Assembly: GCF_003711515.1 (NCBI RefSeq)
Contig: NW_021167085.1
Coordinates: 807,649 to 871,648, forward strand
Source of the DNA: Sodiomyces alkalinus F11
Taxonomy: Eukaryota > Ascomycota > Sordariomycetes > Glomerellales > Plectosphaerellaceae
Direction of reading: 5' to 3'
DNA length: 64,000 bases
Below, piece after piece: positions 1 to 12,894 of the stretch. A program made the position numbers and the translations under genes. Every line of letters starts with the position of its first letter. Positions within the stretch are counted from its first letter, which is position 1. Below the pieces are notes generated by a model. It was not told where the DNA came from, searched no databases, and saw only the letters and a list, made by a program, of their open reading frames with translations.

Positions 1-945
1 TTCCTGAACTTCGCACTTTTAGCACGTTGGGGGCGGAATAAGTGTACCTACATAGAAAGAAACATTAAGAGATCAGGTCCATGAATGTATCTGGACTTCT
101 ACGCCGTATTTCTGACCGAAGACCTGTGCGGGTAGTGCTTGGCCCGTGTTGACCAAGAATCCGACGGATCACAGGTTCACTTTGACCTCAGAGCAGGCAT
201 GCAATGTAGATACATACGAATACTCCGTGGAGCGTTTTTCGAGGTTTGGGCTCCATCAGGTACCGTATCCAAACGGTCGGGGTGATTCGTAGCACCGAGA
301 AAAATGCCGGCTTGACAGTTGACGGTTCGTTGAGGCGATGTTCTTCTGTCATGTTCTTTTCCCCCTTACTGTTTCCGTTACCCGCCAAGTTAACCCCCCA
401 TTTAACACGAGGTGCGGAGAATTAGAGGTACGCACTGCGAATGCAACCTTGTGTCCGCTGCAATACTTCGTACCTCGTACGTACTTCGTAGCTTGCAGCA
501 CCCGTGCTCTCCGCTTTGAACCCCCCGTGGTCGGGTCTGCAATGCGCCCCTCCTTCTCCCCACTACCCGAACCTACCTGCGCTTGCCTTTCGATTGCTTC
601 GCCAGTCTAGCCCCATGCTTGCCCATCTGAGACGGTAGTCCTTGGACATGCCCATAAAAGCTGTCCAAGCTCCCGCGTTTTCCTTCTTCCTAAGCCTCCA
701 TCCCCTTACTATCCCGTTACTTTTTCTCCTTCCCTTCTACATACCTCTCGTCGTCGTCCTGTTCTACTCCTCGATACCCCCTTCCACTGCGAACGACAGC
801 CATCGTCTTACTCTATTCGCACTCTCTCGGTATCATTCGTTCACACCACTATTATTGCCGCCATTACCTTCGTTCGACGACATCCATCGATCTCGAGTCT
901 CTCGCCTTTTCCATCTTCGTACGCAACTCGAAATAATAAGTCAAG
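1..945 (+). promoter_or_regulatory. Upstream region and 5' leader of GFA1
   Basis: No supportable gene lies here. The last 300 bases before the GFA1 start are pyrimidine-rich (long C/T tracts around 680-790), as is common in promoters and leaders of highly expressed fungal genes. Short upstream ATGs occur, for example at 648, but their frames show no recognisable protein and run into the first GFA1 intron. The leader and promoter limits cannot be fixed without transcript data. Confidence 0.45.
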
Positions 946-3938
<2,993 letters not shown>

Positions 3939-4735
3939 ATATGGGAAAGAACTACTCCTATCTGTATTCCATAATATTCGCACCAGGAGTCGAAACGAAG
4001 GGTGTTTTTATAACGCCTCCCCTTGGCGGATCAAACAAGGAGTTGGGATGCCTTATATGGGACGAGGAACTAGGCAGGCCGGTCCTTGGGTTTTTGTTAA
4101 TTGTTTTGCTTTGGTCAGATACCTCATTATGTGTTCTGCTTTTCATCATGGGAGAGAGAAAAAGACGGGGGATCGGATATATAGTGGGGGATCGCTCATG
4201 TCATCATGTATTACTGGGAAGGAAGACGGTAACGGCTGGATTCGTGGTGGGAGCGTAAATGATAGCGAAAAAAATGATCCATCACCTGATTACTCCCGGG
4301 TTCTAATCTCGTCCTTTCGACTCGTAGTTTGGGTCTCGGGTCCTTTTTGACTTGATGAGAACCAAATGTTATTTATGGGGTCTCTGACTTGAGTTGGTCT
4401 TGCATTTACTTGATCAATCGGAATTCTGTCATCAGTGAAGCGCTTCTGGTGATGCTCAAAAGTCATCATTGTGTCATGGGCAGTTTGGTTTGTGAGGGAG
4501 TCTCATATATTCCCATTTAATGTTACAAGCCCACGGCTCCCTTTTCACGACCATCTACCCTGTAGCCATCTTCTTAGCCGGGGTACGCTTCCTTGGGCCC
4601 TGGCAATATGTGTACGTTTGTCACATTATCGAAGCTTCAACTGATGCCACTTGCCTCTGGTCGCTCTCTTCTCCAAAGAACCTTCCGTCCCTCCCCCTTT
4701 CTTTCCCCCACAGGACCACCGGGACCACCCCTCCC
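3939..4735. other. Convergent 3' region between gfa1 and pre4
   Basis: The 3' ends of gfa1 (+) and pre4 (-) face each other across about 800 bases. I see no further gene. The stretch must hold both 3' UTRs and polyadenylation sites, but no precise terminator can be named. Confidence 0.5.
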
Positions 4736-5716
4736 TTAAGCCGTCTGCGTTCCGTAGCCGCGGATCCTCTCAGCGAAAGCCCAGCTCTGGTTCTCCAGCT
4801 TCTCATTCTCCTTGAGGTCGACGCCGTCCTTGGTGACAACGGCGATGCTGTACGAGTCTAGGGAGCGGGCGTCGCGGTAGAAGAGGACCTTCATGCACTG
4901 CTTGACGACGTCGACGGCCTGTTCGCGGGTGAGGCGGGCGGCGGCCTCCTCGTCGGGGGCGAAGCGGCGCATGATGGGCTGGGCGAGCATGCTGCCGAAG
5001 CCGGTGGCGAGGCTGGGGGCGGAGAAGGTGGTGCCGAGGAGGTCGGCGGCGGCGAGGAAGGGCTTGTCGTCGTCGTCGAGGCCGGCGACGAGGAGGTGGT
5101 TCCAGAGCGGGTCGAACTTGGAGCGGCGGGCGTAGAGGAGCTTGGCGAGGTACTTGTGCAGGTTGGCGGCGTTGAGGCGCGCCTTGGGGGGCCCGCCGGC
5201 GTCGGAGTCGAGGGAGGGCGCCGAGTAGGACTCGTCGATGGCGAGGGAGGTCAGGTGGCGGTCGAGGTACTGCATGTCGGAGACGTCGCCGCCGAAACCA
5301 ATGACGGTGGAGTCGGCGAATGTGCGGAGGCGCTTCACGTCGGTGAAGCGGGCGAGGGAGCCGTAGGAAGCTGGGAAACAGCAGCACAGAACCGGGTTAG
5401 TGATTATTTGAACTTTGGGGGGTTATTTTGACGAGGCTAAAGGGGGGGGGGGGGAGACAAACCCAGGTTATCTGCGGCGATGACGACGCCTTCGCTGAAC
5501 TTGATGGCGACGACGGAGGTACCAGTCACGATAGGAGATTGTGTTGCTTGGTTGGGGCCGTTGGGGTTCATGAAGGAGGCATCGTAAGCGCCGTAGACGT
5601 CATCTCTGGGCTGTTGGCGGAGGTCAGCATGAGGTTTACGAATAGGAGGACGGACGAGGCTGAAGGGGGGCATGGAGACAACATACGCGACCCCAAGCTT
5701 GCGGTCTGTGATCCAT
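4736..5716 (-). CDS. pre4: 20S proteasome subunit beta-7 (PRE4/PSMB4 type)
   Basis: A structural, catalytically inactive beta subunit of the 20S proteasome core in cytosol and nucleus. Modelled exons, 5' to 3' on the minus strand, are 5716-5687, 5610-5463 and 5370-4736, giving 270 residues. Exon 1 is 30 nt and encodes [10 protein letters not shown], joined in frame to [13 protein letters not shown]. The short pro-region ends near [14 protein letters not shown], followed by [43 protein letters not shown] and [16 protein letters not shown]. The C terminus is GYGTQTA, very like the yeast Pre4 tail GYGTQ. Both introns are GT-AG. Intron 2 (5371-5462) contains a run of 13 cytosines on the coding strand just after the donor. 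The gene is divergent from the HMG-box gene and shares a 660-base promoter region with it. Family assignment is confident. Confidence 0.94.
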
Positions 5717-6379
5717 TTTTCCGTGTTGTTTGAAAAGAATGGTTTACGAAGAGCCAGCACTTTGCGGTAGGAGGAGATGTAACGGTGAGAAGAAGGATTG
5801 GCGAGTGTTGTGGGGAGTTAGTCGGGAGTCGGAAGCTGTGGTTGCAAGTTGGGTTGGAGTGCAAAGCTACCTATGGAGTTGAGGTTGGCTCGTGCAGCTC
5901 TGATATGATAGCTTCGTGTCTCGCTGGTGCCTCCGGGCTGTGGTGCAGAGTACGGAGTACGTAAGGTACCTTAGACTTCTGGCTGAATAAGCGGATACCC
6001 CACTCGGGGTCACCCAGCTGGGACACAGGCACGCACTGCTGCATTCGGTTCCAGGTTGATGACGCAGGGGGGGTGTCCAGGGGAACGAGAGGTAGGTAGT
6101 ACCTAACGTGCTCACCAATCTCTACACGTTGAGCATGTACCTTGACGATGAAGCACGGGCAAAACAAACCGGGGTTGGGTAATACGGTCGCATGTCCTTG
6201 TGCATCCTTGACACCTGCATAAGGCAACCACACACCACCCTTTGGAAAACAGACGGTCTTCGAGAAAGGATTGAAGATTCGAGGTTCTGAGGATTCATCT
6301 CAATCCTGAAAAGCCAAAAGCTAGCATTCCGTCGCCTCAATTTCTCCCTGCTTCGAATTGTTTATTTCGAGATTCAGCT
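5717..6379. promoter_or_regulatory. Bidirectional promoter region, pre4 / mitochondrial HMG gene
   Basis: This 663-base divergent interval separates two start codons. It contains a perfect 12-base palindrome TAAGGTACCTTA at 5962-5973, a motif that recurs in other intergenic regions of this window. Small reading frames here have no recognisable homology, so I call none of them genes. Confidence 0.5.
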
Positions 6380-7500
6380 ATGTTGACAGCTATCGGCCGG
6401 GTGGCGGCGGCACGCGTGCTGGCACGCAGCAACCTGAAGCTTCTGGTCCGAACAACCACGGCCACTACCGCCGCCCCTTTCACCTACCTGAAGCCGACAC
6501 CGGCCCGAAGCTTCACGACAACACAATGGACGCGTGCTGCGGACGAGGCCGACGACTCGACCAAGTCCGGCGCCTCCAAGAAAGCTACAAAGTCAACAGC
6601 ATCCCAGGCGGCAAAGAAGGCTGCGAAGCCGAAGTCGAAGCCGAAGCCGAAGCGGAAGCCCAAGAAGAAGGCGGCAAAGAAGAGGACCATGTCGCGGGAG
6701 AACCAGCTGAAGCTGGAGATTCGGCATCTCAAGGCTGCCACCCTCCAGGACGCGCCCAAGAAGCTGCCCCAGACGGCGTGGACGGTCTACACTTCCGAGG
6801 GCATCGCCCAGGGCATGGGCGCGGTCACCGAGCGCATGAAGCAGCTCAGCATCGAGTACAAGTCTCTCTCCTCATCCGAGCTTGAGGTACGATTTCCTGC
6901 TTCTCCCAATGTTTGGACGCGCTTTGTCTGATTATCCGTGCTAACTCTCTTCTTCTCTTCGCTTCTCCCTTCTTTCAGCGCCTCCAAGAAAAGGCCGACG
7001 AGAACAAGACCGCGAACCACGAAGCCTACAAGGCATGGTTGCAGCAACATGACCCCGAGACTATCTACGCCGCCAACGCGGCCCGCGCCAGGCTGGACCG
7101 CCTGCTCCCCGAAGGCCGCTACAAGAGCTACCGCACTCGCATCCGCGACCCGCGCCTGCCGAAGCGGCCCAGGTCTGCCTACACCCAGTTCTCCCAGGAG
7201 CGCTGGGCTACCGGAAACCTCACCGGCAGCCCCCCCGAGCTGGCGAAGGAGATTGCTGCCGAATACAAGGCGCTGCCCGCTTCGGAGAAACAGGTAAACT
7301 TTTTTTTTTTTCTCTCTCGTCTTTGTGTTCCTCTTCAGAAACGTGACCGGTGGGGGGAAAGATGTGCGAACGGTAGAGCTGACTCTGGACAGAAATATAT
7401 TGACCTCGCGGAGGTTGATCGCGAGCGCTACGTGAGGGAAATGGAAATTGTGCTGAATAAGAAAGTCAAGAGCCGTTCTGCCACTCCTCCTTCCCCGTAA
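6380..7500 (+). CDS. Mitochondrial HMG-box protein (mtDNA packaging type)
   Basis: Probably a mitochondrial nucleoid protein of the Abf2/mtHMG1 type that binds and compacts mtDNA. Exons 6380-6886, 6979-7293 and 7393-7500 give 309 residues. The N terminus (about 1-50) is rich in Arg, Ala and Thr with no acidic residues, typical of a matrix-targeting presequence. A very basic Lys/Pro/Ala segment (about 75-105) follows. Two HMG-box-like regions come next: a divergent one at about 128-200 and a clear one at about 231-300, starting PKRPRSAYTQF and ending near EKQKYIDLAEVDRERY. The third exon start follows a good branch point (GCTGAC, 7377-7382). An alternative in-frame acceptor at 7338 would add 18 residues. 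Function is inferred from architecture; a nuclear HMG protein is the less likely alternative. Confidence 0.85.
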
Positions 7501-7967
7501 GGGCAGCGCGATTCTCCATCGGCACTCCATCGGCACATAATATCTTGTATTACCCCTGACTGGACTCAAAGTTCTTTTCCTGTACTAGCATTTGACGGGG
7601 CGGTGGTTAAGGTGGTGAAGTCGCGAAAGTTGGTTGTTGGTTTCTCGGCACTGTTTGATCGGAGAATACTCGTTAATTCTGTCACTCGGGATGGCCGTTT
7701 CCATGACGAGGCTGGGATGGTCGACTCCGTTCTATTGTGAAAGGGTGGGTTGCCGGCGAGGAAGCCTAGTATAACTGTATCGATACCAATTTTACCGGAT
7801 TCATATTTGGCAAAATCGTCAGGGAATATGCTCTTGTTACTCCTCGGTTTCGTCCCAGTTTCCATCCTCGAGAGTCCGTCATGCCGAGAAAGTGAAGAAG
7901 TGTCCATAGTTCGTCTATGGGATATTCAAAAAGTCATCCACTCGTTCCCTCAATAGAAATAATCCAA
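7501..7967. other. Convergent 3' region
   Basis: Interval between the 3' ends of the HMG-box gene (+) and the uncharacterised gene (-). It holds the 3' UTRs; I see no further gene or RNA. Confidence 0.45.
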
Positions 7968-9482
7968 TCATGTCCCTTCCATAACCAATACGACCTCCCC
8001 GGCAGCGTCTATCCAGGATGCCCGTGCCGTCCTCGACTTCCTATAGCTGGAAGCGTACAGTAAAAAGTAAACGTGTCTGGCGACATGCCCAAAGCAGTAG
8101 ACACGAACCCAGCGCCAGTCCTCGTCTCTACAGCACCACGTTCCCCATCCGGCAACCCCCTCGCCGCTCACGAACTTGGCCAGCGAGCACCACATCAGCT
8201 GGGGAAGGTCATCCGTCCACGCGGAACAGTCGATGAACCAGTACCCTCGCTCAAACGGCGATAGCTGCCGTCGCATCTCGACGGAAGCAAACCGCGACCC
8301 CTGTTCTTGAGACGATGGTTGTTGCGAGCACGTGTCGAGATCGGCCGCGAGCTTCTCCAAGTGAGGGGTGACAAAGTCGTCAGGTGTGACGACGTCGTTG
8401 GAGACACGGGGAGCCGGGGAGTGAAGCTCCGTCGCGTAAAGGTGGGGAGGGTTGAAGCGCTCGAGATACCTCCGACCCCGTTCGAGAGCGTCGTCCATGG
8501 TCAGGCCGAGGCTGCCCTCGCTGGAGCTCCGCAAGAGCCGCGGCGGGGGAGTCATGACATCCTCGCACGCCGCCGCCGTCCCTCTGTGCCGCTTTGGAGG
8601 GGCCGGCTCGGAATCCGCTCGGAACCGAAGGGGTGAAAGTGTCCGCTTTCGAGAGGTGACGAAAACGAAACCGGGGACATCATCCGCGACACCTTCGCCA
8701 TCTTCGAACACGGTGTCTTCGATGACCGTCCCGTTGCCTGCCTCGTGGTCGTGCTCTTCGACGTGAGAAACCTCTAATGGGCGTGGGGGAGTGGCGGGTA
8801 CAATGCTGCTATCGCTCCGTCCACTCGAGCGGGCACCTGGTCGTGAAAGAACCACGTCGTCGTCGTCTGGCGCCGTGGGAAGAGCGACATCTAGCTCACT
8901 TTGGCTGCTGCTGACTTGCGTACTGCAGGCCCGTTCTCGCCGGGAGGAACCCGCCCGAGACGACGACGACGACTGGGATTCGGCCTGGGTGCTCTGGAAA
9001 TCGCCCAGGAAGTGTTCAATCAAGCGCCTGGGGGACGTAAACCCCGACAACCGGATGTCATTCATCGGGAGAGAGTCGGGAATGGTGCTTGGAGGCGCCA
9101 ACCAAGAATCCTCCATCTGAGAGCTGCTGCTATCCTGTCTACTAGCCTGCGAGGGTTCCAGCGTTCCTTCTGGTGGCAGCGCAGCCATGCCCACGGTGAC
9201 GCGCGGTGAGCCCGCGTTATCCAGGACACTGGCGAAGGACAGTTGTGGTGATTCGAGAGAGATGCTACCAGGAAAGCTGGCCTCGCAACCTTGAGCACCA
9301 ACATCATTCGACGATCTTGGAGTCCGAGATGGCTCTTGGGCCTGCCAACTGCGGGAGATCACTGTTGTCCGCGCACTGGGAATGAAGGCCAGGTAGGCGG
9401 ATGCTAGTGACCGGTACCGCGCATCGTCGGAAGACATTGCCGGCGCGGTGGCATGCGCCAGGATCTCGACGTTTGGGGTCAT
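7968..9482 (-). CDS. Uncharacterised fungal protein with C-terminal ERGYW-like module
   Basis: A single-exon frame of 504 residues; function unknown. The first ATG (9482-9480) is used; a second in-frame ATG begins MSSDDARYRSLA sixteen residues later. Most of the protein is low-complexity and probably disordered, with Ser-rich and acidic stretches and a possible basic nuclear signal around SRKRTLSPLRF and PPKRHRG. The last ~120 residues look folded: FERGYWFIDCSAWTDDLPQ, then a Trp-rich GEGVAGWGTWCC block and a hydrophobic YCFGHVARHVYFLLYASS segment. I recall similar tails (ERGYW followed by GxAGWG) in uncharacterised Sordariomycete proteins, but I know of no assigned function. It is divergent from erg26 and convergent with the HMG-box gene. 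Confidence 0.75.
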   Translation of the reverse strand: MTPNVEILAHATAPAMSSDDARYRSLASAYLAFIPSARTTVISRSWQAQEPSRTPRSSNDVGAQGCEASFPGSISLESPQLSFASVLDNAGSPRVTVGMAALPPEGTLEPSQASRQDSSSSQMEDSWLAPPSTIPDSLPMNDIRLSGFTSPRRLIEHFLGDFQSTQAESQSSSSSRAGSSRRERACSTQVSSSQSELDVALPTAPDDDDVVLSRPGARSSGRSDSSIVPATPPRPLEVSHVEEHDHEAGNGTVIEDTVFEDGEGVADDVPGFVFVTSRKRTLSPLRFRADSEPAPPKRHRGTAAACEDVMTPPPRLLRSSSEGSLGLTMDDALERGRRYLERFNPPHLYATELHSPAPRVSNDVVTPDDFVTPHLEKLAADLDTCSQQPSSQEQGSRFASVEMRRQLSPFERGYWFIDCSAWTDDLPQLMWCSLAKFVSGEGVAGWGTWCCRDEDWRWVRVYCFGHVARHVYFLLYASSYRKSRTARASWIDAAGEVVLVMEGT

Positions 9483-10150
9483 GATGACAGCTGTGTATTG
9501 TAAGAGACACCAATGTGGCTCATGATCAAAACGCCGGATAGAGAATAAGGTGGAGAGTGAAGAGGCATGTCGATAATCGGAGACTGTTACGGAAACGTTT
9601 TATGAGGCGAAGTTGATGGTAAGACGAGTTGAGTTCTAGGGAAAGGTAACTTGATGGAAAATACCAAGATGAAGTACTCCGCAGACGATGTCATGCGGGA
9701 GAACTACAATGTACCTTAGGCAGATGCGGCGGCACGGGCTCTCGAGGGTCCCAAGGTGGAGCGTGCCTGGATGCACCCGCCACACGACCCACCTGGGACT
9801 TACAATGTAAGGTACCTTACGTGCCGAGCCACAGGCCCTCAACGAACCACTGGATTGGTAAAGGAGCAGAGCAGTAGTGACAACAAGGTACATCGAATAC
9901 AGCAGGTCAGCAGGTACAGCAGGTACAGCAGGCAAGGTACGTAAGGTAAGGTACCTTTTATTAGGTAGGTAATCATTTTCTGTACCCCAGACCATCACCG
10001 ACTACAGCTGAAAGTTGGTTGCTCCTTTTCTTCTTATTTTTTCGCCTTTTTTTTCTTACACTTCCTCAATCACAGCCTTGCTCCCCCCCTTTTCAACTCT
10101 CCCCCATCTCTTCATCTACCCCCCCTGTCTCCCGCCACCTGCCGCCCATC
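9483..10150. promoter_or_regulatory. Divergent promoter region with TAAGGTACC palindromes
   Basis: This 668-base interval lies between the uncharacterised gene (-) and erg26 (+). It holds two near-identical palindromic motifs, TAAGGTACCTTA at 9808-9819 and TAAGGTACCTTTTA at 9947-9960, plus a half copy at 9711-9720. A short AGCAGGTAC tandem lies at 9901-9935. The 100 bases before the erg26 start are extremely pyrimidine-rich, a common fungal leader feature. No gene is supported. Confidence 0.5.
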
Positions 10151-11311
10151 ATGTCCGAGAAACCCGTCACCACGGCGCAAAAAGCACGCGAGCTAGGCCG
10201 CGTCCTCGTGATCGGCGGCAACGGCTTCCTGGGCCACCACATCGTCAACCAGATCCTCGACGACCCTCTCTGGGCCGCCTCTCACCTCTCCGTAATCGAC
10301 CTACGCTGCACCCGAAACCGCCGACCCGACACCGATAAAGTCGCCTACTACGAGGCCAACATTTCCGACGCCGAGAAGGTCCACTCCATCCTCGAACAAG
10401 TCAAGCCCGACGTTGTCATCCACACCGCCAGCCCGGCACCACAAGGCGACGACGACATCGCCAAGGACCTCTTCAAGCGCGTCAATGTCGACGGCACCGC
10501 CGCCGTCATAGCGGCCTGCCAGCAGGCCGGCGTCAAGGCCCTCGTCTACACCAGCTCGGCCAGCGTCGTCACCGACAACAGCAGCAACACCATCAACGCC
10601 GACGAGCGCTGGCCCCTCGTCCGCGGCGACATGCAGCCCGAGTACTACACCGAGACCAAGGCGGCGGCCGAGGAGCTCGTCCTGGCCGCCAACCGCAAGG
10701 ACCCGCACCCGACCTTCCTCACCACCGCCATCCGGCCCGCCGGCATCTTCGGCGAGGGCGACGGCATGGTGACGCACCAGCTCATCAAGATCTACCGCCA
10801 GCGCCGCACCGGCTTCCAGATCGGCGACGGCGAGAACCTCTTCGACTTCACCTACGTCGGCAACGTCGCCCACGCCCACCTCCTCGCCGCGCGCCTCCTC
10901 CTCGTCACCCACCGCGCCGGCGCCTCCTCCATCCCGCTCGACTACGAGCGCGTCGACGGCGAGGCCTTCTTCGTCACCAACGACTCGCCCGTCTACTTCT
11001 GGGACTTTGCCCGCGCCGTCTGGCGCGCCGCCGGCTCCGACAAGGGCACCGGCCACGTCTGGGCCATGTCCAAGGAGCTCGGCCTCGTCCTCGGCTTCTG
11101 CAGCGAGGTCTTCTTCCACATCCTCGGCAAGCCCCCCACCTTCACCCGCCAGCGCTGCACCTATAGCTGCATGACCCGCTACTACAACATCTCCAAGGCC
11201 AAGCGCGTCCTCGGCTACCAGCCCATCGTCAGCCTCGATGACGGTATCAAGAGGGGCGTCAGGTGGTTCCTTGAACAGGAGGCCGCCGGTCTAGTTCCTG
11301 CAGCCAAATAG
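10151..11311 (+). CDS. erg26: Sterol-4-alpha-carboxylate 3-dehydrogenase (decarboxylating)
   Basis: Catalyses NAD(P)-dependent oxidative decarboxylation of 4-alpha-carboxysterols during C4 demethylation in ergosterol synthesis, at the ER with Erg25 and Erg27. It is intronless, 386 residues, near the family norm. The 3-beta-HSD/SDR Rossmann fold is clear: dinucleotide-binding GGNGFLG at residues 22-28, HTASPAPQGDDD after the fourth strand, and the catalytic Y166-T-E-T-K170 (YxxxK). The sequence IRPAGIFGEGDGMVTHQLI follows, as in other Erg26 proteins. A hydrophobic stretch GLVLGFCSEVFFHILG near 308-325 may give membrane association. The C-terminal YYNISKAKRVLGYQP is typical. I chose ATG 10151 because it has A at -3 and follows a stop-free but non-coding, C-rich leader. 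Other 3-beta-HSD family members are possible but less likely. Confidence 0.92.
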   Translation: MSEKPVTTAQKARELGRVLVIGGNGFLGHHIVNQILDDPLWAASHLSVIDLRCTRNRRPDTDKVAYYEANISDAEKVHSILEQVKPDVVIHTASPAPQGDDDIAKDLFKRVNVDGTAAVIAACQQAGVKALVYTSSASVVTDNSSNTINADERWPLVRGDMQPEYYTETKAAAEELVLAANRKDPHPTFLTTAIRPAGIFGEGDGMVTHQLIKIYRQRRTGFQIGDGENLFDFTYVGNVAHAHLLAARLLLVTHRAGASSIPLDYERVDGEAFFVTNDSPVYFWDFARAVWRAAGSDKGTGHVWAMSKELGLVLGFCSEVFFHILGKPPTFTRQRCTYSCMTRYYNISKAKRVLGYQPIVSLDDGIKRGVRWFLEQEAAGLVPAAK

Positions 11312-12894
11312 ATGGGAAATGGGCTTGGTGTTGTGGGGTGTTGGGGGGTGTTGGGGCGCCGCATTAGCTGTTGGGTACTGTCCTTCTCACCCGGGGAAGA
11401 AGAAATCTTGTGCTCATACTACATCAGAATCAGAAGAAAAAGGTGGAGAGATGGGGACTGCGGATGTAAACAACGCTCGAGGAGGTGTCTGTCTACCTTC
11501 TTGTATAGTCGCGCCTGGAAGCACACGATATCTTCGTCTTTTCTTTTCTTCTCTTCTTTCTTTCTTCCTTTTCTTTCTTCTTTTGTTTTACCTTTCTCTT
11601 GTTTCTTTGTTCATACCTCTATATACTTTTATTCTACTGTTTATGAGCGGTTAGGCAAGGTCACAAGAATAAATTCATGGTATAATGATTAACCACAATA
11701 AACAATCAGACATCATACCCTAACAAGCAAAAATGTGCATGTTTTTTTCGCCTTCACCATGGGAGAGGGAACTGGTAGGTTTCCTGGCCAAACCAACTTG
11801 ACTACGGCCATGCTTCACTGCAGGGACTCTCCTATTCCCTTTTGCATGTGTGTCTGTGTGCTTATTGAGTTCTTTTTGGTTCCCACTATGCTCCAGATGG
11901 TTTGGTGACCAGTTATTCTTCCCTTCCTCACGCCAACACTATCGCCCTAAGGGGCCCCCTGACCTAGCATCAAAGCACCAAGATATCCCGTGAAGCCAGG
12001 TGGTATCCTGACCAACCTCTCGCCAAACCATGCAAGGCACCTTATGGGTGTGTGTCTCCATGATGGAAACACCTTTTGAACCCCCTTCCTCCCTTATCTC
12101 CCCAGAAAAGACAAAGCTCACTCCAAGCACTCCAAAATACTCCCATACTGCCTCTGTCTGGGGCATTATGAGGCAAGAAACGAAGCAGAGAAAACAAGAA
12201 ATGCGGGAGAAAGAAAGAGAAGAGCATGCTGTCTCCTATCCTATACTCCCTGCATCAGAAGAACCAATACTCGTCAAAACCTGTTTTCTTTTACCCCTTC
12301 TCCATGAAGGGTGGCGTCTAGGCCACAATGACCAAGCCTCTCTCCCCTTCTGCCCTTCTTCCCCCAACTCCCCTCGCACGTTTTGTGATGCGCATAACCC
12401 GACTATTTTCCGGAGGTATCAAGAAAAAACAAAGGTGTTTTGGTCTGGTACGAATTGGGGGTACCAGTCAGGATGCCCAGGAAGACACGAAAAAAAAAAG
12501 AAGAAAAAAGAAGAAGAGACTGGAGACGCACTAACAAGATAACAAAGCAGAGTGAAGGAAGAATAACGTAGAGGGAAAAAAAAAAGGAGTCAAAGAAGGG
12601 AGGTAAGAGGATTGTCATGATGGCGCCAGTCGTCAGTCTTCCTCAAAACAGGACAAAAGAAAAGAAGAAGAAAATAGAACCAAAAGAACAGCACTTGGCT
12701 GTGCCATCCATGATAAGAAGGCTGGAAACGCCACACTGATGCAAAAAAAGGCCGGCTCTCTGCAAGAAGGAAAATCACCAAACCCACCAGTACCTCAAGT
12801 ACTGTATGGGTAGGACATTGTGCCATTTTTGTCTTCTCCTTTCGTTTTTATATGCGCGCGGAGCAAGTGTCGTTCTTAAGATGGATGGTCGCAT
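11312..12894. other. Intergenic region, erg26 / LRG1 convergent
   Basis: About 1.6 kb between two 3' ends. It contains T/C-rich tracts (about 11,537-11,600) and A-rich tracts (about 12,490-12,600). No reading frame here looks like a real protein. Long 3' UTRs or an unrecognised noncoding transcript are possible. Confidence 0.45.

Noticed and set aside
4803..5387. Arg/Pro-rich frame over pre4
   Set aside because: Same strand, different frame from the proteasome exon; composition is typical of frame-shifted GC-rich DNA.
10301..11119. 272-codon antisense frame over erg26
   Set aside because: Val/Gly/Asp-rich mirror of the sense codons; no independent signals.
12030..12542. 170-codon frame between erg26 and LRG1
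   Set aside because: Ends in a Lys-only tail from A-rich DNA and resembles no protein family.
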